Positions 34,025 through 46,921 of a DNA stretch of 64,000 bases are shown here, piece after piece (position 1 is the stretch's first letter; each line of letters starts with the position of its first letter). The notes under the pieces were generated by a model. The model was given only the letters and a program-made list of their open reading frames with translations, was not told the origin of the DNA and searched no databases. The stretch spans positions 4,536,001 through 4,600,000 of the forward strand of contig NW_027118693.1 in NCBI RefSeq assembly GCF_036417845.1, read 5' to 3'. Position numbers and translations under genes: made by a program. This DNA is from Apteryx mantelli. Lineage: Eukaryota; Chordata; Aves; Apterygiformes; Apterygidae.

Positions 34025-37000
34025 GCCATTCAGAATGTCTTAGCAGTCTAATCCGAGAATCATTACCAGTCCAGATCTAACTATTACAGACAGAGAAATA
34101 TAATACAGAAATAATACCAATACAGTTAAAACTGTTAGATGCACACTTTTCAGTTCCTACCACTTTTCCTGGTGTTACGTTCACCCTTCCCCTGCTACCC
34201 TGAGTCCTAAGGTTGGCAGTTTCACTCTGGTGCTGTTGGTGGGTTGTTGCGGTGAGTTGTCAGCGTCTGGAGTCCTTCACCGAGAGGAAGATGATGTTCA
34301 GGTTGGTGCTTTCTTCTTCCTCGCTCTAGTATCCACTTGGGGTCATTTACACGTGTTTGCTAACACACTTTTTACACCTTGCTCTTTCTTCATTGCTCTC
34401 TCTCTCCACGTTATCTCTGAAAGTACCACATACGGTACCTTCTACTTATGTTCGATACTGTTGCTTTGTTCTCCTTGTTACCCTAAAACCAGTTTTGTCC
34501 TGCTCCAGGTGTGCGTTTCTTACACCAACCACTGGTGAGTGGTCTGTAGCTGCGGGGTCTCCAGCGCCAAGCTGTGCCCCGTCTCTTGCCATCCCATGCC
34601 GGTACTCCTCTACACCGCATCCTGTGTCTGCACTTCTCAAGGCTTCTGCTATTGCACCCGGCCTGCATTTCTCTCTACTGCATCATTATGTGGGAGTTGC
34701 AAATATCTCATTCCACACAGAACAACTGCTTGTTATTGCTGTAAGAACTGAAGTAAGCTAAAACTTTTCTTTTAAAAAGCTGCAGGCAGGTCAAGAAAAG
34801 TTCGGGCAGAGCAGGCCTGAGAAGCTGCAGTCCTGAGGCCTTGCAAACTCAGTACAAAAACTCAAACTCATATTACATGGCTATAGGGTAAGAAAGGACC
34901 TAAATGGCTTGACAGTGAAAAATTACCTTCTCTACATCACCATCTAATGAGGCCCGACCAAAAGAAACTTGTCTGGGTTGCACAGGCCCCATGTGTGACC
35001 CAATACAGACGTTGCTGGGTTTTTGTGATCTGTAAATTTCTGCTACATTTTTAAAAGGCTTTGACATAGCAGGACACAGAAGGCAGTGGCAAAGTATTCA
35101 CACAATCTTTAGAATCTAATTTAATGGAAAAAGAAAATCCCCATCTTTCCCTTTCTTTCGCGCTGACTTTCCACTAACACAGGTAAAGTTGGAAATATAT
35201 TTCCCTCAATGAATTCCAACAAATGAACAATAACATTTTCTTTTGCAATTCATTCATCAGTTCCTACTAATAAGTAGTATGAATAATTGGTCACAAAGTA
35301 AATTAAGAGAATCCGAAAAATAAAGCATTTTGAAGATGATGAAGTTCCAGTAAGCTAGCTGCACTTTTTTTTTTTAATTCATATTCATTAGAAGTCTGAC
35401 AGTCTCCTTGATAATACAGTTGTATCAAGAAATGCTTCCTGAACTGTTTGGCCAGAAGGGGTTTCTTTCTTGAACTCAGCCGTGGTTCTTCAGAAGGAAC
35501 CTGGGTTATGAGGGCCGTTTGATGATTCTCTTACTTGTTCATTTGCATACAGTTGTCTCTTTACCCTGACACCTTAGCCCACTTCAGCTCATCTCACCTC
35601 TCCTCCAGCTTCTCCTAAAATAGACACCAAAAATTGGCTAGAGGAACTGCCTACAGACACATGTATTTCTGTATGTTAACTACAAAGCAGGTCAGAGCTA
35701 CTTGCTCAAGCGCAAAGGTCTGCACTGTAGGCAGCTCAAGGCAGGCAAGGCATGTCAGCCCAAAAAGGCAAAGTCCAAATCAATGCTGTAATGTACCTCC
35801 ACGAAACAGAAGGTGGCTGGAGGGCAGTGTCTCAGCTCTATAGATCCTTGAGATTTTGGGAAACTCCCTCATCGGAAGCAATTTTGGGCATGTCTAGCCA
35901 AAGGCAGAGAAGTTCCAAGATTTCAAGGCTCTCAAGAAGATTTTTCTTCAACAGCTAGATTTTAAAATGCCCCTTTGGAAATGGACCCTGACCGATTTTA
36001 GTTATTTGCAGTAGAGTGAAGTGATTTACGCCCTGTGACTGCCAATTTTTCTCCTATGACTGCAAAGGAAATATGGATTAGGAGTTCAAGTGAAAATGCC
36101 CGGACTGTAATTTCATCTGCAATGAGGCAAAATTAATCTCAAGCTTTGATTTGTCCTAGCTCTTTCCTAAATAATTTTGAAAGGTGACTTTAAGACATTG
36201 CAGACTTACTCGCATAGACAGACTACTGTTTGGTCTCGTTCCTTGTGTGGCTTTTATCACTCAGACAAGCAGATAAATAGAACAGTGATGAGTGGATAAC
36301 TGTCGTTGCTCAATAGGGGTTGTCTGTATCTTGTAGTGAAGCATCTGAAGTGGGATTCATCTGTGCAGAATTAGTTATCTACGCTTTGAATGTCACCATC
36401 TGAGCCAGTCAGCTAGGGTGAGATTCCTCTTGTAAGTTATCCAAGGTAAGTTGTGTACTTTAGGAGCTAATCAGTTGGTCTTCAGACTCCACAGACTGCA
36501 TGGACTAAGACGCTGATTCAGTTGCCCGCACACAGGCATCAGGTAATACTTGCAATGTCCTCGGTGCTTTGAAAAACCTGGATAGGCGCAATAGCTATGA
36601 CACAGGACCAATAGAAGATCTGTCCTCTCTGTAGAGTGGTGGCTGGATGCCAAACAGGACACCAAACAGCATCTCCAGTTGCACTGGAAGCCCATGTGTG
36701 CAACGCTGGGTCGAATCCTACACCTCCCTTGATTCTGAGAGGACTTGAGAGAAATTGCTCAGCTTTAGACACCCAGATTCAACACACCCAGGGAGTACTT
36801 CTTCAATCTCAATATTTGTGTTTAATTCCATCTGAGATTCCCTGCACAGTAACATGCCTGGCTTCTGGGTGACACTCTGGAAGAGCATGCATGTTTGCTA
36901 GATTCTCTGTCATAACTGCTAGCCACACAAAACTTCTTGGATACCCTAGAAGATTTCATATGGCACTAGGCTCCTCTGTTTAGCACCTGAATTGTTGCCC

Positions 37001-37111
37001 TCAAGCAAGGTGAGGTGATCTCCTTCCTAGACTTCCTTTATAGCCGTTGAATGTGCATCTCCTTGGTTTGCTCAAGGAACCTGTGTCCCCAGGGCTTCCC
37101 TCTGAAAATCA
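31179..37111. other. Spacer, no gene recognised
   Basis: About 5.9 kb with no recognisable coding region. The first few hundred bases probably include the untranslated exon and promoter of the OR gene ending at 31178. A (TG)n run lies at 33988-34023. The stretch 34160-34770 has an unusual pyrimidine-rich composition and might be an old LTR on the minus strand, but I could not support that. Confidence 0.5.
33988..34023 (+). repeat. (TG)n microsatellite
   Basis: About 17 uninterrupted TG units. Confidence 0.97.
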
Positions 37112-37345
37112 TCGCACCATTGAAATAGTGGTTGGAAGGGACCTCCAGATGTCTCTAGCCCAACCTCCCACCCTCTCTGGGTGACTGGCTCCAGTGCTTC
37201 ATAAGCCTCCTAATTAATAACTCGTTTTTTCCTGAGGTCCTCTCTGAACCTTCCAAGCTGCAGCTTGTGGCCATTGCCCCTTACTGTTGTGTATGCCAGT
37301 ACCAAGACGATTTGGGGCCTGTCATCTTTGTGACTGGCACTCAAC
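37112..37345 (-). mobile_element. CR1 fragment, old
   Basis: Reverse complement of a CR1 3' region: TGGTTGGAAGGGACCTCCAGATGTC, then CCTGAGGTCCTCTCTGAACCTTCCAAGCTGC and GGCCATTGCCCCTTACTGTTG. Many substitutions, so an older subfamily or copy. Confidence 0.8.
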
Positions 37346-39000
37346 TATTGCTAACTTGATGTGAGGCTTGTTTATCTAAATCTCCCAGGATTATTATTTT
37401 TTTTTCAAAGTGAAGCCTCTGAAGGGTAAATTCTTAGAAAGGACCCAATTACTTTTCTTTCTGGCATTTCTCAGACCACCTATCAAGTACTAGTGGTCCT
37501 TTGTGAAATGCACCTTCTTCATTACTAGTTAAAAAAAATCTTTTGCCTTTCTGCCACACACTGACTTTCTGGAACTCCTTCCCTAGGGGGTTTCGTATTT
37601 ATTAATCGTTTTGCATGTTGAACAGTCTCATTCTGATAAGAATCGTCCACAGTTTATGCTGAGCAAGGAAATCATTGCTCAGTTGTCATTACACTGATTT
37701 CAGCTTAGCCAAGTCTGCAGGATATCCATCATTCTTCCAACAACTGGAGTGTGAATGTCTTCTTGTTCTAAGACTATGATTCCTATTGGTCAATGCAGCA
37801 TGCACTTGTTTGCTTGTATACGTCCTGTTGGTGGCTGTGCAATAAGTAACTGAGCTACATAGCTGTCCCTCTGGTCTTATGACATAGAGCAGGAATGTAG
37901 AATCCTCTTTCTCTCTCTCTCTCCACAGTTTTCCTCTTGGTTGCCACAAGTGAGACTCTCATCAGGAAGTCAGACACAACTGTCTTCAGCAAGGCAGCAA
38001 AAAGAAATATATGGGGGCATCACTCATGCAGAAGGTAAGATCAAAGACACAGCTATAGGCACAATGGTATTGACACTGAATATGCTACTTATTGCCATTT
38101 GAGCATGAATGGATACAAAATTCAGGTGCAGAAAATGTCGGATGAGAGGAGTCTATCTTGTGTTCTGATTTGATGGTAATTTTGAATGACGGTTACAGAG
38201 AAATTGAGGCAGCTTTGCAACAAAGACCTGCCTATGTCACCTTTGTATATGAAACAAAGAGCAAAGGCGAAGCTTGGTGGCACCAGACTGTGATGGCTGT
38301 TTCACAAAGGTTGTCATCTTCCACTCCTCAACCGTCAATGGAGAGAGGAAGACTGCAATGGTCTGAATCACCTTTTAGGGATGGCTCCTCTTTTAGGGAT
38401 GGCTTCCTCTCCTGTTTGATTAGACAGGCAGCTGGGATGGGATATATTGCCTCTCTAGAAAGGTTACTGCCAAAACAGACCAAATGTAGGCCTTTATTTT
38501 TGGACAAGACAAATAGATGAATGGCTCTTTAGGTGCTATTGATTGTACCCTGTAGGTGGGCATCTGCAGGCTTCGGTTGCTGACACATTGGGATCTCCAG
38601 CCATTGAAGACTTTAGCTTTATGGGGATGTCTGAGACATCACCAATGGCACTGGATGCCTATTTATGAGCAACTCAATCAAGCACCTTCAGTTGGGCATG
38701 ATGAATCTCACTTCAAAAGACAGGTGGCTTAGGCTGAACCGGTCATTCCAGGACTCTTCTATAGTTGTGGAGGGCTAGGCAGCATCAAAAAAATGGTACT
38801 GGCTGACTAACTCAGAAAGAAACATTTCTATTGCAGATATTCAAGTTAGGTGGGATGAATTCGACCCTGAATAGCTATGTGTCGGGACTTAACTTCTCTT
38901 TAAAATCAGGATGTCCAAAACTTACTAGATGTCATCTGAGAAAATATTCAAAACTCTACATTACTCTGGTGTTCTTTCCCATGACGGAGACTGCACAGAG
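37346..39000. other. Spacer upstream of OR6-like gene
   Basis: No gene recognised. It likely contains the promoter and non-coding exon of the OR at 39001. A weak acceptor-like tract (TTCTTTCCC...CTGCACAG) sits just before that ATG. Near 38727-38760 there is a text shared with 27419-27453, possibly an old repeat. Confidence 0.45.
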
Positions 39001-40065
39001 ATGGAGAATGGCACATCTGTGACAGAGTTCATCTTAGCGGGATTTCCTAATGTCCATGAGGTGGAGATCCTCCTCTTGGTTGTGTTCCTGCTTATTTATT
39101 TAGTGACTGTCTTGGGAAACACTCTTATCATTGTCCTGGTATACACTGATGGCCATCTCCATTCTCCCATGTATTACTTCCTCAGTTATCTGTCTTTCAG
39201 AGAGATCTCCATGACTTCCTCTGTGGTTCCTAAAATGCTGGCAAACTTCCTGTCAGAGAAGAAAACCATTTCCTTTGATGGCTGCTTTAGCCAGCTCTTC
39301 TTCTCTTTCCTCATGGGCACAACTGAGTCCATCCTCTTTGCTGTCACGTCCTACGACACATATGTGGCTGTATGCAACCCACTAAGGCATCCCAGCATCA
39401 TGACAAGCAAGGTATGCAGTACACTTGTTTTGGGCTGCTGGGCAGGTGCCTTTGTCATGATTCTGTCGTCTCTGGTTCTGGCAGCCCGGCTGCCATACTG
39501 TGGTGCCAATGTAATCGACCACTACTTCTGTGACAGTGCACCATTATTACACCTTGCTTGTGCTGACATCCAGCTTATTGAGTGGATTGATTTTATGGTG
39601 TTCTGGGTCCTGCTCCTTGGCTCTTTGGCACTGACTGTACTCTCCTATGCCTACATTAATTCTGCCATATTCCGGATGCCATCAGCACAGGGCAGGCAGA
39701 AAGCATTTGCAACTTGTGCTTCTCATTTCACTGTTGTTTCCTTGGGTTTTGGCATCTCCATCTTTGTCTATGCCAGGCCTTCCCACATGACCTCTGTGCA
39801 TCTCAACAAAAGACTCCCTGCTGTCTCCAGTATTGTGGCGCCTCTTGTAAACCCATTCATATTTAGCCTGAGGAATGAGCAAATGAAAGAGGCCTTGAAA
39901 AATGCTTTGCACAAAGGCCTGGTGATGACTAAGAGGGCAGGAAAGCCACGAGCATCATCATGGCTGGTACTTAGTCTTGAAAAATCTGAGCAGGACTTTT
40001 CTGTTCACAGGGATAAACTAGCCAGCTTAGATGAGACTCCTTGGATGAGATTCAGTGGTGCTTAG
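39001..40065 (+). CDS. Olfactory receptor, OR6-like, long tail, DTY motif (354 aa)
   Basis: An open single-exon odorant receptor. The ATG at 39001 gives MENGTSVTEF, the usual OR beginning with an NGT glycosylation site; an in-frame ATG 24 codons earlier (38929) would add an untypical leader. Landmarks: GN in TM1 (39-40), HSPMYYF (54-60), CGANVIDHYFCDSAPLLHLACAD (167-189), RQKAFATCASHFTVV (232-246) and APLVNPFIFSLRN (280-292). Two oddities. The MSYDRY box reads TSYDTY (residues 116-121), so the conserved Arg that contacts the G protein is Thr. And the frame runs about 40 residues past the usual OR end (about 313), suggesting loss of the normal stop. Either it is a recent pseudogene with an open frame or a receptor with altered coupling. 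Upstream neighbour relation: paralogue of the gene at 30204-31178. Confidence 0.88.
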   Translation: MENGTSVTEFILAGFPNVHEVEILLLVVFLLIYLVTVLGNTLIIVLVYTDGHLHSPMYYFLSYLSFREISMTSSVVPKMLANFLSEKKTISFDGCFSQLFFSFLMGTTESILFAVTSYDTYVAVCNPLRHPSIMTSKVCSTLVLGCWAGAFVMILSSLVLAARLPYCGANVIDHYFCDSAPLLHLACADIQLIEWIDFMVFWVLLLGSLALTVLSYAYINSAIFRMPSAQGRQKAFATCASHFTVVSLGFGISIFVYARPSHMTSVHLNKRLPAVSSIVAPLVNPFIFSLRNEQMKEALKNALHKGLVMTKRAGKPRASSWLVLSLEKSEQDFSVHRDKLASLDETPWMRFSGA

Positions 40066-40173
40066 AGTATGATTCAGGTAAGCGGCCAGGTGGTATCTAT
40101 GTGAGGATGAGGTGAAGCATTCTCTCAGCTCCATTCTCTGTACTGGTAAGGGGCTAAATGCAGCCAGAGTCAC

Positions 40174-40331
40174 GTGGGGCTACTGCCATTTGAGATGCCA
40201 CAGAACATCCTAGCTGACCTCCGGCAGCCCTTCTAGGAAGGAACAAGTGTCCCAAAGGCCCCTTGTCACAACTGCCAAGATGTCTTGGGCTCCTTAGGGC
40301 ATCTCAAATAGCAGAAGACACCTGTGTGTGG
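40174..40331. repeat. Foldback element, copy 2
   Basis: CTACTGCCATTTGAGATGCC at 40180-40199 is the inverse of GGCATCTCAAATAGCAGAAG at 40298-40317 with two mismatches, giving a hairpin with about 100 bases between arms. Spacing and arm sequence match the element at 28826-28982. It begins about 110 bases after the OR stop at 40065. Confidence 0.72.
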
Positions 40332-40403
40332 ACAACTGAATCCAGTTCTCTAAAGAACTGGGGTGTTTAGGATTCATCTCACCTGACTTTAGTGACTGCA
40401 ATG

Positions 40404-40404
40404 G

Positions 40405-40442
<38 letters not shown>

Positions 40443-40445
40443 GTA
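40404..40445 (+). repeat. (AT)n microsatellite
   Basis: AT dinucleotides interrupted by GT twice (ATATGTATAT). Confidence 0.95.
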
Positions 40446-43400
40446 TTTGAGCTTACCACGAGCTATTGCTAGAGTGAGTGGAAGGAAAGATATTTCCACA
40501 CAGCCGTTCAGCTCAGCATGGGATAGGTATGTTGACCTGGCCTTTGGAAGTGGTGAATTCTGTCTGTGGACTGTAGACTCAGCCTGGCTGAGTCTCCTGC
40601 ACACATCAGGTGTGTCTTAGGCTACACTGCTGCTTTTGTGACGTCTTCCAGGGGCTGAATCAGAGTTCCTGATCGAGTGATGCTGACTGGTTTGCATCCA
40701 TTCTGTGTGCAGAGTGTGAATTCTGGCATCTTCTTGTCTGCCCCCTGATTTTCCCATGAAGGGAACTAATTGGCTCACTCCAGAGAAGGTGCAAGCTAAG
40801 GGACCCTGGGGAGAAGCATGAAGTGAAACACATCATCAACATGGAAGCATCATGAAGTTGCCTAAATCTATTAGATTTGACCCCCTCCTAAAGTTGCTTT
40901 TTTTCCCCCCCCTTTTTTCCCATCAGTTAAATGTTATGATTTGGTTTATGATGTGAACTATATGAATTGTCTCTGTGAAAGTAGCTGTGGATTGGGCTTT
41001 CTTAAGTGTGCAGGTGATTGGTGAGTTTAAAAAACAAAGTAGAATAATTTGCCTTCACAGTACCTTGTAGCACTGGAAGAAACAGATTGGTTGGGCTTTA
41101 TATATTAAAGTATTTTTGCAATTTTTATATATAGAGAGAGATAAGGTAATTAACAACCCTCTTGCCCTTCTCCCACTTTTTTTTTTTTTTCCCAAACCTC
41201 TTGGGAAAGCTTTAACTGAAAGAGGAATGTAAGATTTCAAAGAGATGATTCATTATTACATTTCTCCAAATGTCTGTGTTGTCGTTGAAAATAAAGGCTA
41301 TGGTTTCCTCAGAATGCTGCATCATTATTTATTAAGTGCTCATATTGTATCTTTAGTGTCATAACTGTATTATTACTTGGGAGATTCCAGTGTTCAAACA
41401 CAGCATGCTTGGAATGTGGTGTCCCACATGAAACACAAAGTTGCTGAGGACAAAAAGTCTGTTGAAACAAAATAAGAGTCAGTTACTTCATTGATCTTTT
41501 TCTTTTTTGTGTGTGTTCAGCCCTTCTGGCAAAATAAAAAGGTTCCTAGCAATTTCTGTCCTTGAAAATGATCAGCTTTTTCCAAGAGCTCACAATTCCC
41601 CAAAGGTCTCGTTTTACTGATTTTTGCTGTTTTTGTTGAGAGATGGTCTGGTAAAATCAACCTGTGAAGACCTTTATTTTCAGTCACTGCAAACTCCTAC
41701 TTATTACTACCATCTATGCATTATTCCACCTTGCTTCTCTTGATGTTTTCTTCTTCTCTTCAGTTATCTCACTCTTTGTTCCTTGCCTTAACTTTAGCTC
41801 TGTCACCGTGCACCTGTAATGAGCAGATGCTTTGTACTTCATGGTGCATTAACACTGAAGAATGTTGCTTTTGGTATCAATTGGTGTACTCATCTTACTT
41901 AGTCACCTAATAGACAGCCATACGGCCTAAGGTGCTCTGCAGAAGCCCCAGGGAGGTGGAATCTCAGAGGGATCCTGACCCTAGGAACAGCATGACTCGT
42001 GCCCCAGTAGCTCTATCTCTCTCCACTGATTGCAGAGAGACTGGATGACCAGTTCAGGCTTGAAACTGTTTAAATTAGTTATATGAAAAAGCAGAAGATA
42101 AAGTGAAATGATTTTCATGTCTATCTTGTCTGAGGTGCAGGAAGAGGCAATTTTCCATGTTTAAGTAGCATTGACTTCTCTAAGACTTGGCCTCATAAAC
42201 AAAAAGACTGCCTCTTACACACTTTGCCTTGCTAGAGTAAAGGAAGTAGTCATAAATCTGTCATTAAAATGTTAAGAACACAGGTGGAAATAAAGTTCAT
42301 CAGACAATCCAGGAGATGCCAGTAGCCATGATAAAATCCGGTCTTTCAGAATGAATGGGTAACGTCAGGCTGCATGATTTGTTGATAGCTATTAGTTTTG
42401 CTAGATACAAACAGTAAATAAAATGAGTTTTTTTTTTTCTGAAATGTTCCTCAAAAAACCCAAGCAATTAACATCTGGATCAGATTCCATTATACTTATT
42501 TTACCCTTCTCATCTAAACCGTGGTCACTCTAGAGTCAAGTGGAGAGAGGTATGCTTCGCTAAATGGAGAGCCTTCCATTGCTAAGACACTGTCTAAACT
42601 GCCTGGATTCATCATCTTCTGCAGATGCCATTCTTTTTCCCCTGACTATGAAGGGGCAGCAGACAGTGACACTGATATGAACAGTTGCACTGCAGCAGTG
42701 GGATTCAGCTCCAGACAGCCAAGTCAAAGTGTCTGCAATGCAAGCGGTCTGAGCTCCTGTTAGATTCAGTAGTGATCTGGCCAACAGTGTCCCTGCAGTT
42801 TGCAGAGCAATTTTGCTGAACAAATGTAGGGAAATGGTTAGATGATGAAGCATGGGCATGTACTGCCGTTTTTTAATATTCTAGGCTATCTTAGATGTCT
42901 ACATGGGGATGGAAGAAAAGACAGCAGACACTTCTGGCTCAGAACCAGGTGATTACATCTTCTTAGATGCTTCATAGGTGCCTATATTTAAGTAGTTGAC
43001 CTCCATTGACTATAATGGAATCTTCTATGTGCCATGCACTGGTGCTCCACAAAGAATGAAAGTCTTGAGGTCCATTGAGCAGGCCCTAGAGCCATTCAGT
43101 AGCTTCATGTTCCCAGCCTGAGTCAGTGCCTTCTAGAGGGAAGAGATCTCAGTCCTCTTCCTTCACCTGCCCTCCAAGCCAGAACGACTGCTGTCTGTGA
43201 CCTCTTTTCAAGCCATTCTTCTAAATTATTTTACAACTTCCCCTCCACAGAGCTTTTCCCTACTTTTTGGATCTACACATCCTTATCAACAGTAGGACTT
43301 CCTTGGCTTTGTATGTTCTGCTATTGGATGGCTTACCTTCTGGCATGTGCTCTTGCCTGGAGCTTTTGGGGATCTCACAGGAGATCATGCGTTTGGGGAA

Positions 43401-44267
43401 AGAGGTGATGATCTAGGGTGTAAGTTGAGAAGGCAGGAATAATTTTCCTTTTTTTCTTTTTTTTTTCCCCCATGCCTCAGTAACTGTGTCTGTTTGTTTG
43501 ATCAAAGGGAGAGACTAGATGAATTTCTGCCCTGATGCTAGGGGAAAGGGGAAGAAGGAGTTTGTCTAGACTTCCGCTTCCACCTTGTGTGGAACAAGTC
43601 AAGGTGGAATGATTCTACAGAAGACTCAAGGAGCTCTCTGGACCAAGAAAAACAGAGCTAGGAGCACTCCCTTACCTAACTTGGGATGGCTACCATAGAG
43701 CTGTCTCTCCCTGAGCTTCCTTTGTAGTCAGTGAAGAGAAACAGCTACTGTTGGCTACAAGTCATGTGAGCTCACCTAGCCCGTTAGCTTAAGGTGAGGT
43801 GTATCCCTCTAGAAATGACTCTCAGAGTGTGAAGGCAGGCTAAGAAAGGAAGCTCCGTTGGATGGTACCTCTTGCAGGCATCCAGTGGTATTCCAGATGC
43901 CCTGGGCATGTGCATATCATGTAGAGGAAACCTGTGCCCTTCTGAACACCTACACCTATCAAGTCATAGAGCTTCTTGTGTCAAAGTCACCTCAGCTTCA
44001 CCTCAGTCACCTCAGCTCCCTCCCACGTTAATGACAGGCGACCAGCATCTTCACATCGCCACAGGGGGACTCATCCTGCCTGTTTTAGGAGCCCATCTTA
44101 GAAGAGCATCTGCCATTCTCTGCTGTGGCTGATTTTGACTACCAGGGAAGTCTCCATCTGAGACCATCTGAGATTTGGATCATAAAAGTTGGTTGAAGTG
44201 AATTGCAGGGGACTCACTCGTGAACATAGATTAAATTCGAGGCTACTCAAGGAAATAGGTTTCTTAT

Positions 44268-44325
44268 TTTGGAGGTCATTGGGTCCAACACCCCCCTCAA
44301 AGAAAAGCAAGCTATGTGGCTCACA
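44268..44325 (-). mobile_element. Possible short CR1 fragment
   Basis: Matches the CR1 reverse-complement pattern GGAGATCATCTGGTCCAACCCCCCTGCTCAAAG over about 45 bases. Short and diverged, so tentative. Confidence 0.45.
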
Positions 44326-45415
44326 CTTTTTCCCCCTAGCTATCACCTTGATCACTGTCATATCTCAAGTTCTTTTCTCTCTCCTACCACTTTCAAACAC
44401 AGTATTTTCCAGACTTCCCTCTCTTTGTCATCCCCCAGCAACCTGTGTACATCATTTAAAAGAGCATCTTGCTCCCAGGCTCAGCTCACCCTGGGATGCA
44501 GGAGGTGACTGAAGTCCAGTTCTTCAGGAAATGGGGAACAGTTGCTTCACACAGGAATATCAGTGCTCACATATTTCATCGTTGATCAGGGAGAAGCTTG
44601 CACTGTACCTGCTGGTACTCATTCTTTCTGTCTGAAAGGAAGATAGCACCCACCCAAGGACACTCAAGCCAAGCCCATCACTGTCCTGAGTGGGCTCTGT
44701 GTGATCCATCACTCCCGTTGTCGGGGAGTCAGAGTGTGTCAAGAGCTCACTATGTTTCTGCTTGAGAGCCCATCTCATACTGCTGCTCAAAGTCCCCACT
44801 TTCAATCCCCATAGCAAGTTATTGTGGGGAGAAAAAGGAATCTTGGAATGATGAAACCACTTCCTGGGCATCCAACACATCAGTTCTTGGAGGCTGAACT
44901 ATCCTCTGCAAATGTTGCTCTTAAGTGTGTAACAGAGCCAGTATCAGTGTATTAAGACTTAGAGATCAACATTCAAATATCTGAAGTTAAGGTAGATGAA
45001 TGCCACCCAGAGAATCTACACATTGGTTATAGTTATATGCTGGAGGAAATTCAGGATATGCAGAATTTCATGACTGATTTCTGTCACTCTACACTTATGC
45101 CATATTCATCCCTCGGGGTATGGCACCTGACTCTTAGAGAAGCTTCCTGTATTATCAACACCCTCGTCTTTTCATCTCCCACTGCAGCAGGATGCTATTG
45201 GTTCAGTTATTAAAAAGAAAAAAAATGCAGGCTTTCATCTATGAATTCAGACAAGGGAAAGCAAAGAAAGACTGAGGAGATCTTCAGAGGCCATGGTAAG
45301 CATGAACTGTGGGAGTAAAGCAAGGAGAAAGGATTAGGGATAGGAAAAGAAGAAAATATGAGGGCTCCCTTCATAAGATCTGTGTTAGCCAGTGGGAAGC
45401 AAATGAGTAATTAAA

Positions 45416-45457
<42 letters not shown>
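45416..45457 (+). repeat. (GT)n microsatellite
   Basis: About 20 GT units with a single C interruption at 45421. Confidence 0.97.
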
Positions 45458-45459
<2 letters not shown>

Positions 45460-46921
45460 GAAATGATGCAAAGGGAAGAAGGGGGCAGTATGGTTTCTGC
45501 TTAAAGTATTGGGAAAATAAGACCCAGAAAATGGACCTTTCCTCTGCAGAAGGACCTACAACTTTTTAGAGGGGCTGAGACTATGAGATCGCCTTTCACA
45601 ATTCCCCTCTGCAAGAAACCCCAGAGAAAAGGAGGGATGGGATTCATCTTCCCAAATGCAGACACGTCCAGTGGAAAGGCTTGATTCAGTTGCCCACTTA
45701 TCACTGTCAATATGGAGAAGCCCTGCGGTATCTAGGACATGCAGAGGAATTCCATGCCTCAACTTAGTTGGGCAACGGGAGGGAAAACAGCCACTTCGGA
45801 GTAAGGTTTCTCCCACTCCAGAGCAGGTGCAGCACACATGAGGACTGACCTGGCAAAAGAGATGAGGTGGGAACGCAGGGTGGTGGGAGGCTGGCTGAGA
45901 GCAAAGGCTCAGAGGAAGATGAAGTCAGGCCCTGCCTCTGGTGACCAAATCGCAATCAGCTTCTGTTGATATACTTCTTATATGCTTGTGTCTCCACAGA
46001 TAAGAGCTGTATCTCCTCAGAAGGCCAGCCCAGGTGCCGAAAGCTGCGTGAGGGACATGCTCTAGGCACGCACAGGAGGGAGGCTTCAGGGATAGGCTCA
46101 TCTCAGCAGGGCAACAGGCCAATCCAGGAGCCTTCTCCGCTTGCTCTGATGGCCCAGGCTCCCTGGTCAGACCGTGGAAGGAGTGAGGTGCTGCATGTGG
46201 CTTGTGTTAGGCACCAGCCTCAGGATGGGCTGACTCACAGCCAGGCTTTCACTGACGGCCTCAACCACAGGCAGCAGTGCTGTGGGCCACACGTGAGCAC
46301 TGGAAGCCCTTCCACATGCCTGCACATTTCCCATTTCTGCTTCCGTTGTCCCCCTCTTGCCTCAGTCCCTAGCAGACCTCTTCACTAGGCCCCAGCTCTG
46401 TGACCCCTGCCCACATCCATGTTCGGCGTACCTGAGGCCATCCTGACCCATAGGAGGTGCATGCATGGGTGCAGTCAACTCTGTTGCACTGGCGATCTTC
46501 ACTGAACAGAACAGTAACTAACAATACAGACCTCTGCTCTGGGAATATGTGCAGCTGAGAGACAGGGCTACCATCTCAGGAGCCCACAGACAGGAAAATA
46601 TGTCAATGCTTGCCCCTGGAAGGAGCTCACATTACGGCTGAAATTCCTTTATGCTCTTCACAGAAAAAGAAAGCTCAGACATTTCAAGAGCTCCCGCTTC
46701 CAGCATGATAATGGGTTTATTTTAAAGAAAGAAGAAAGGCAGGGATATTCTTTGCACTCTTCTACACCAGGCCTATATTCCCCTAAGACGTTTATTCCCC
46801 TCTCCCCCTTCCCATTCCACAAACTTCTCCATATGCTGCACTTTGAAAGCTACACCTGATACACAAAACATGCATTTCCAAGTCTGCCATGCTAGGTCAG
46901 TTCATTCCTGGTGGATCACAA

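Larger units (their letters stand above)
40446..46921. other. Spacer, no gene recognised
   Basis: About 6.5 kb without a recognisable gene. A (GT)n run lies at 45416-45457. At 44268-44325 the text GGAGGTCATTGGGTCCAACACCCCCCTCAAAG resembles a very short CR1 3' fragment on the minus strand. No other repeat could be named. Confidence 0.5.

Noticed and set aside
34160-34770. Possible minus-strand LTR or retroviral leader
   Set aside because: Composition is suggestive, but no TG...CA ends, polyadenylation signal or internal retroviral sequence could be supported.
38929-39000. Upstream ATG adding 24 residues to the OR at 39001
   Set aside because: ORs begin close to the NGT site and TEF motif, and an acceptor-like tract lies just before 39001, so the extra codons are probably intronic or untranslated.
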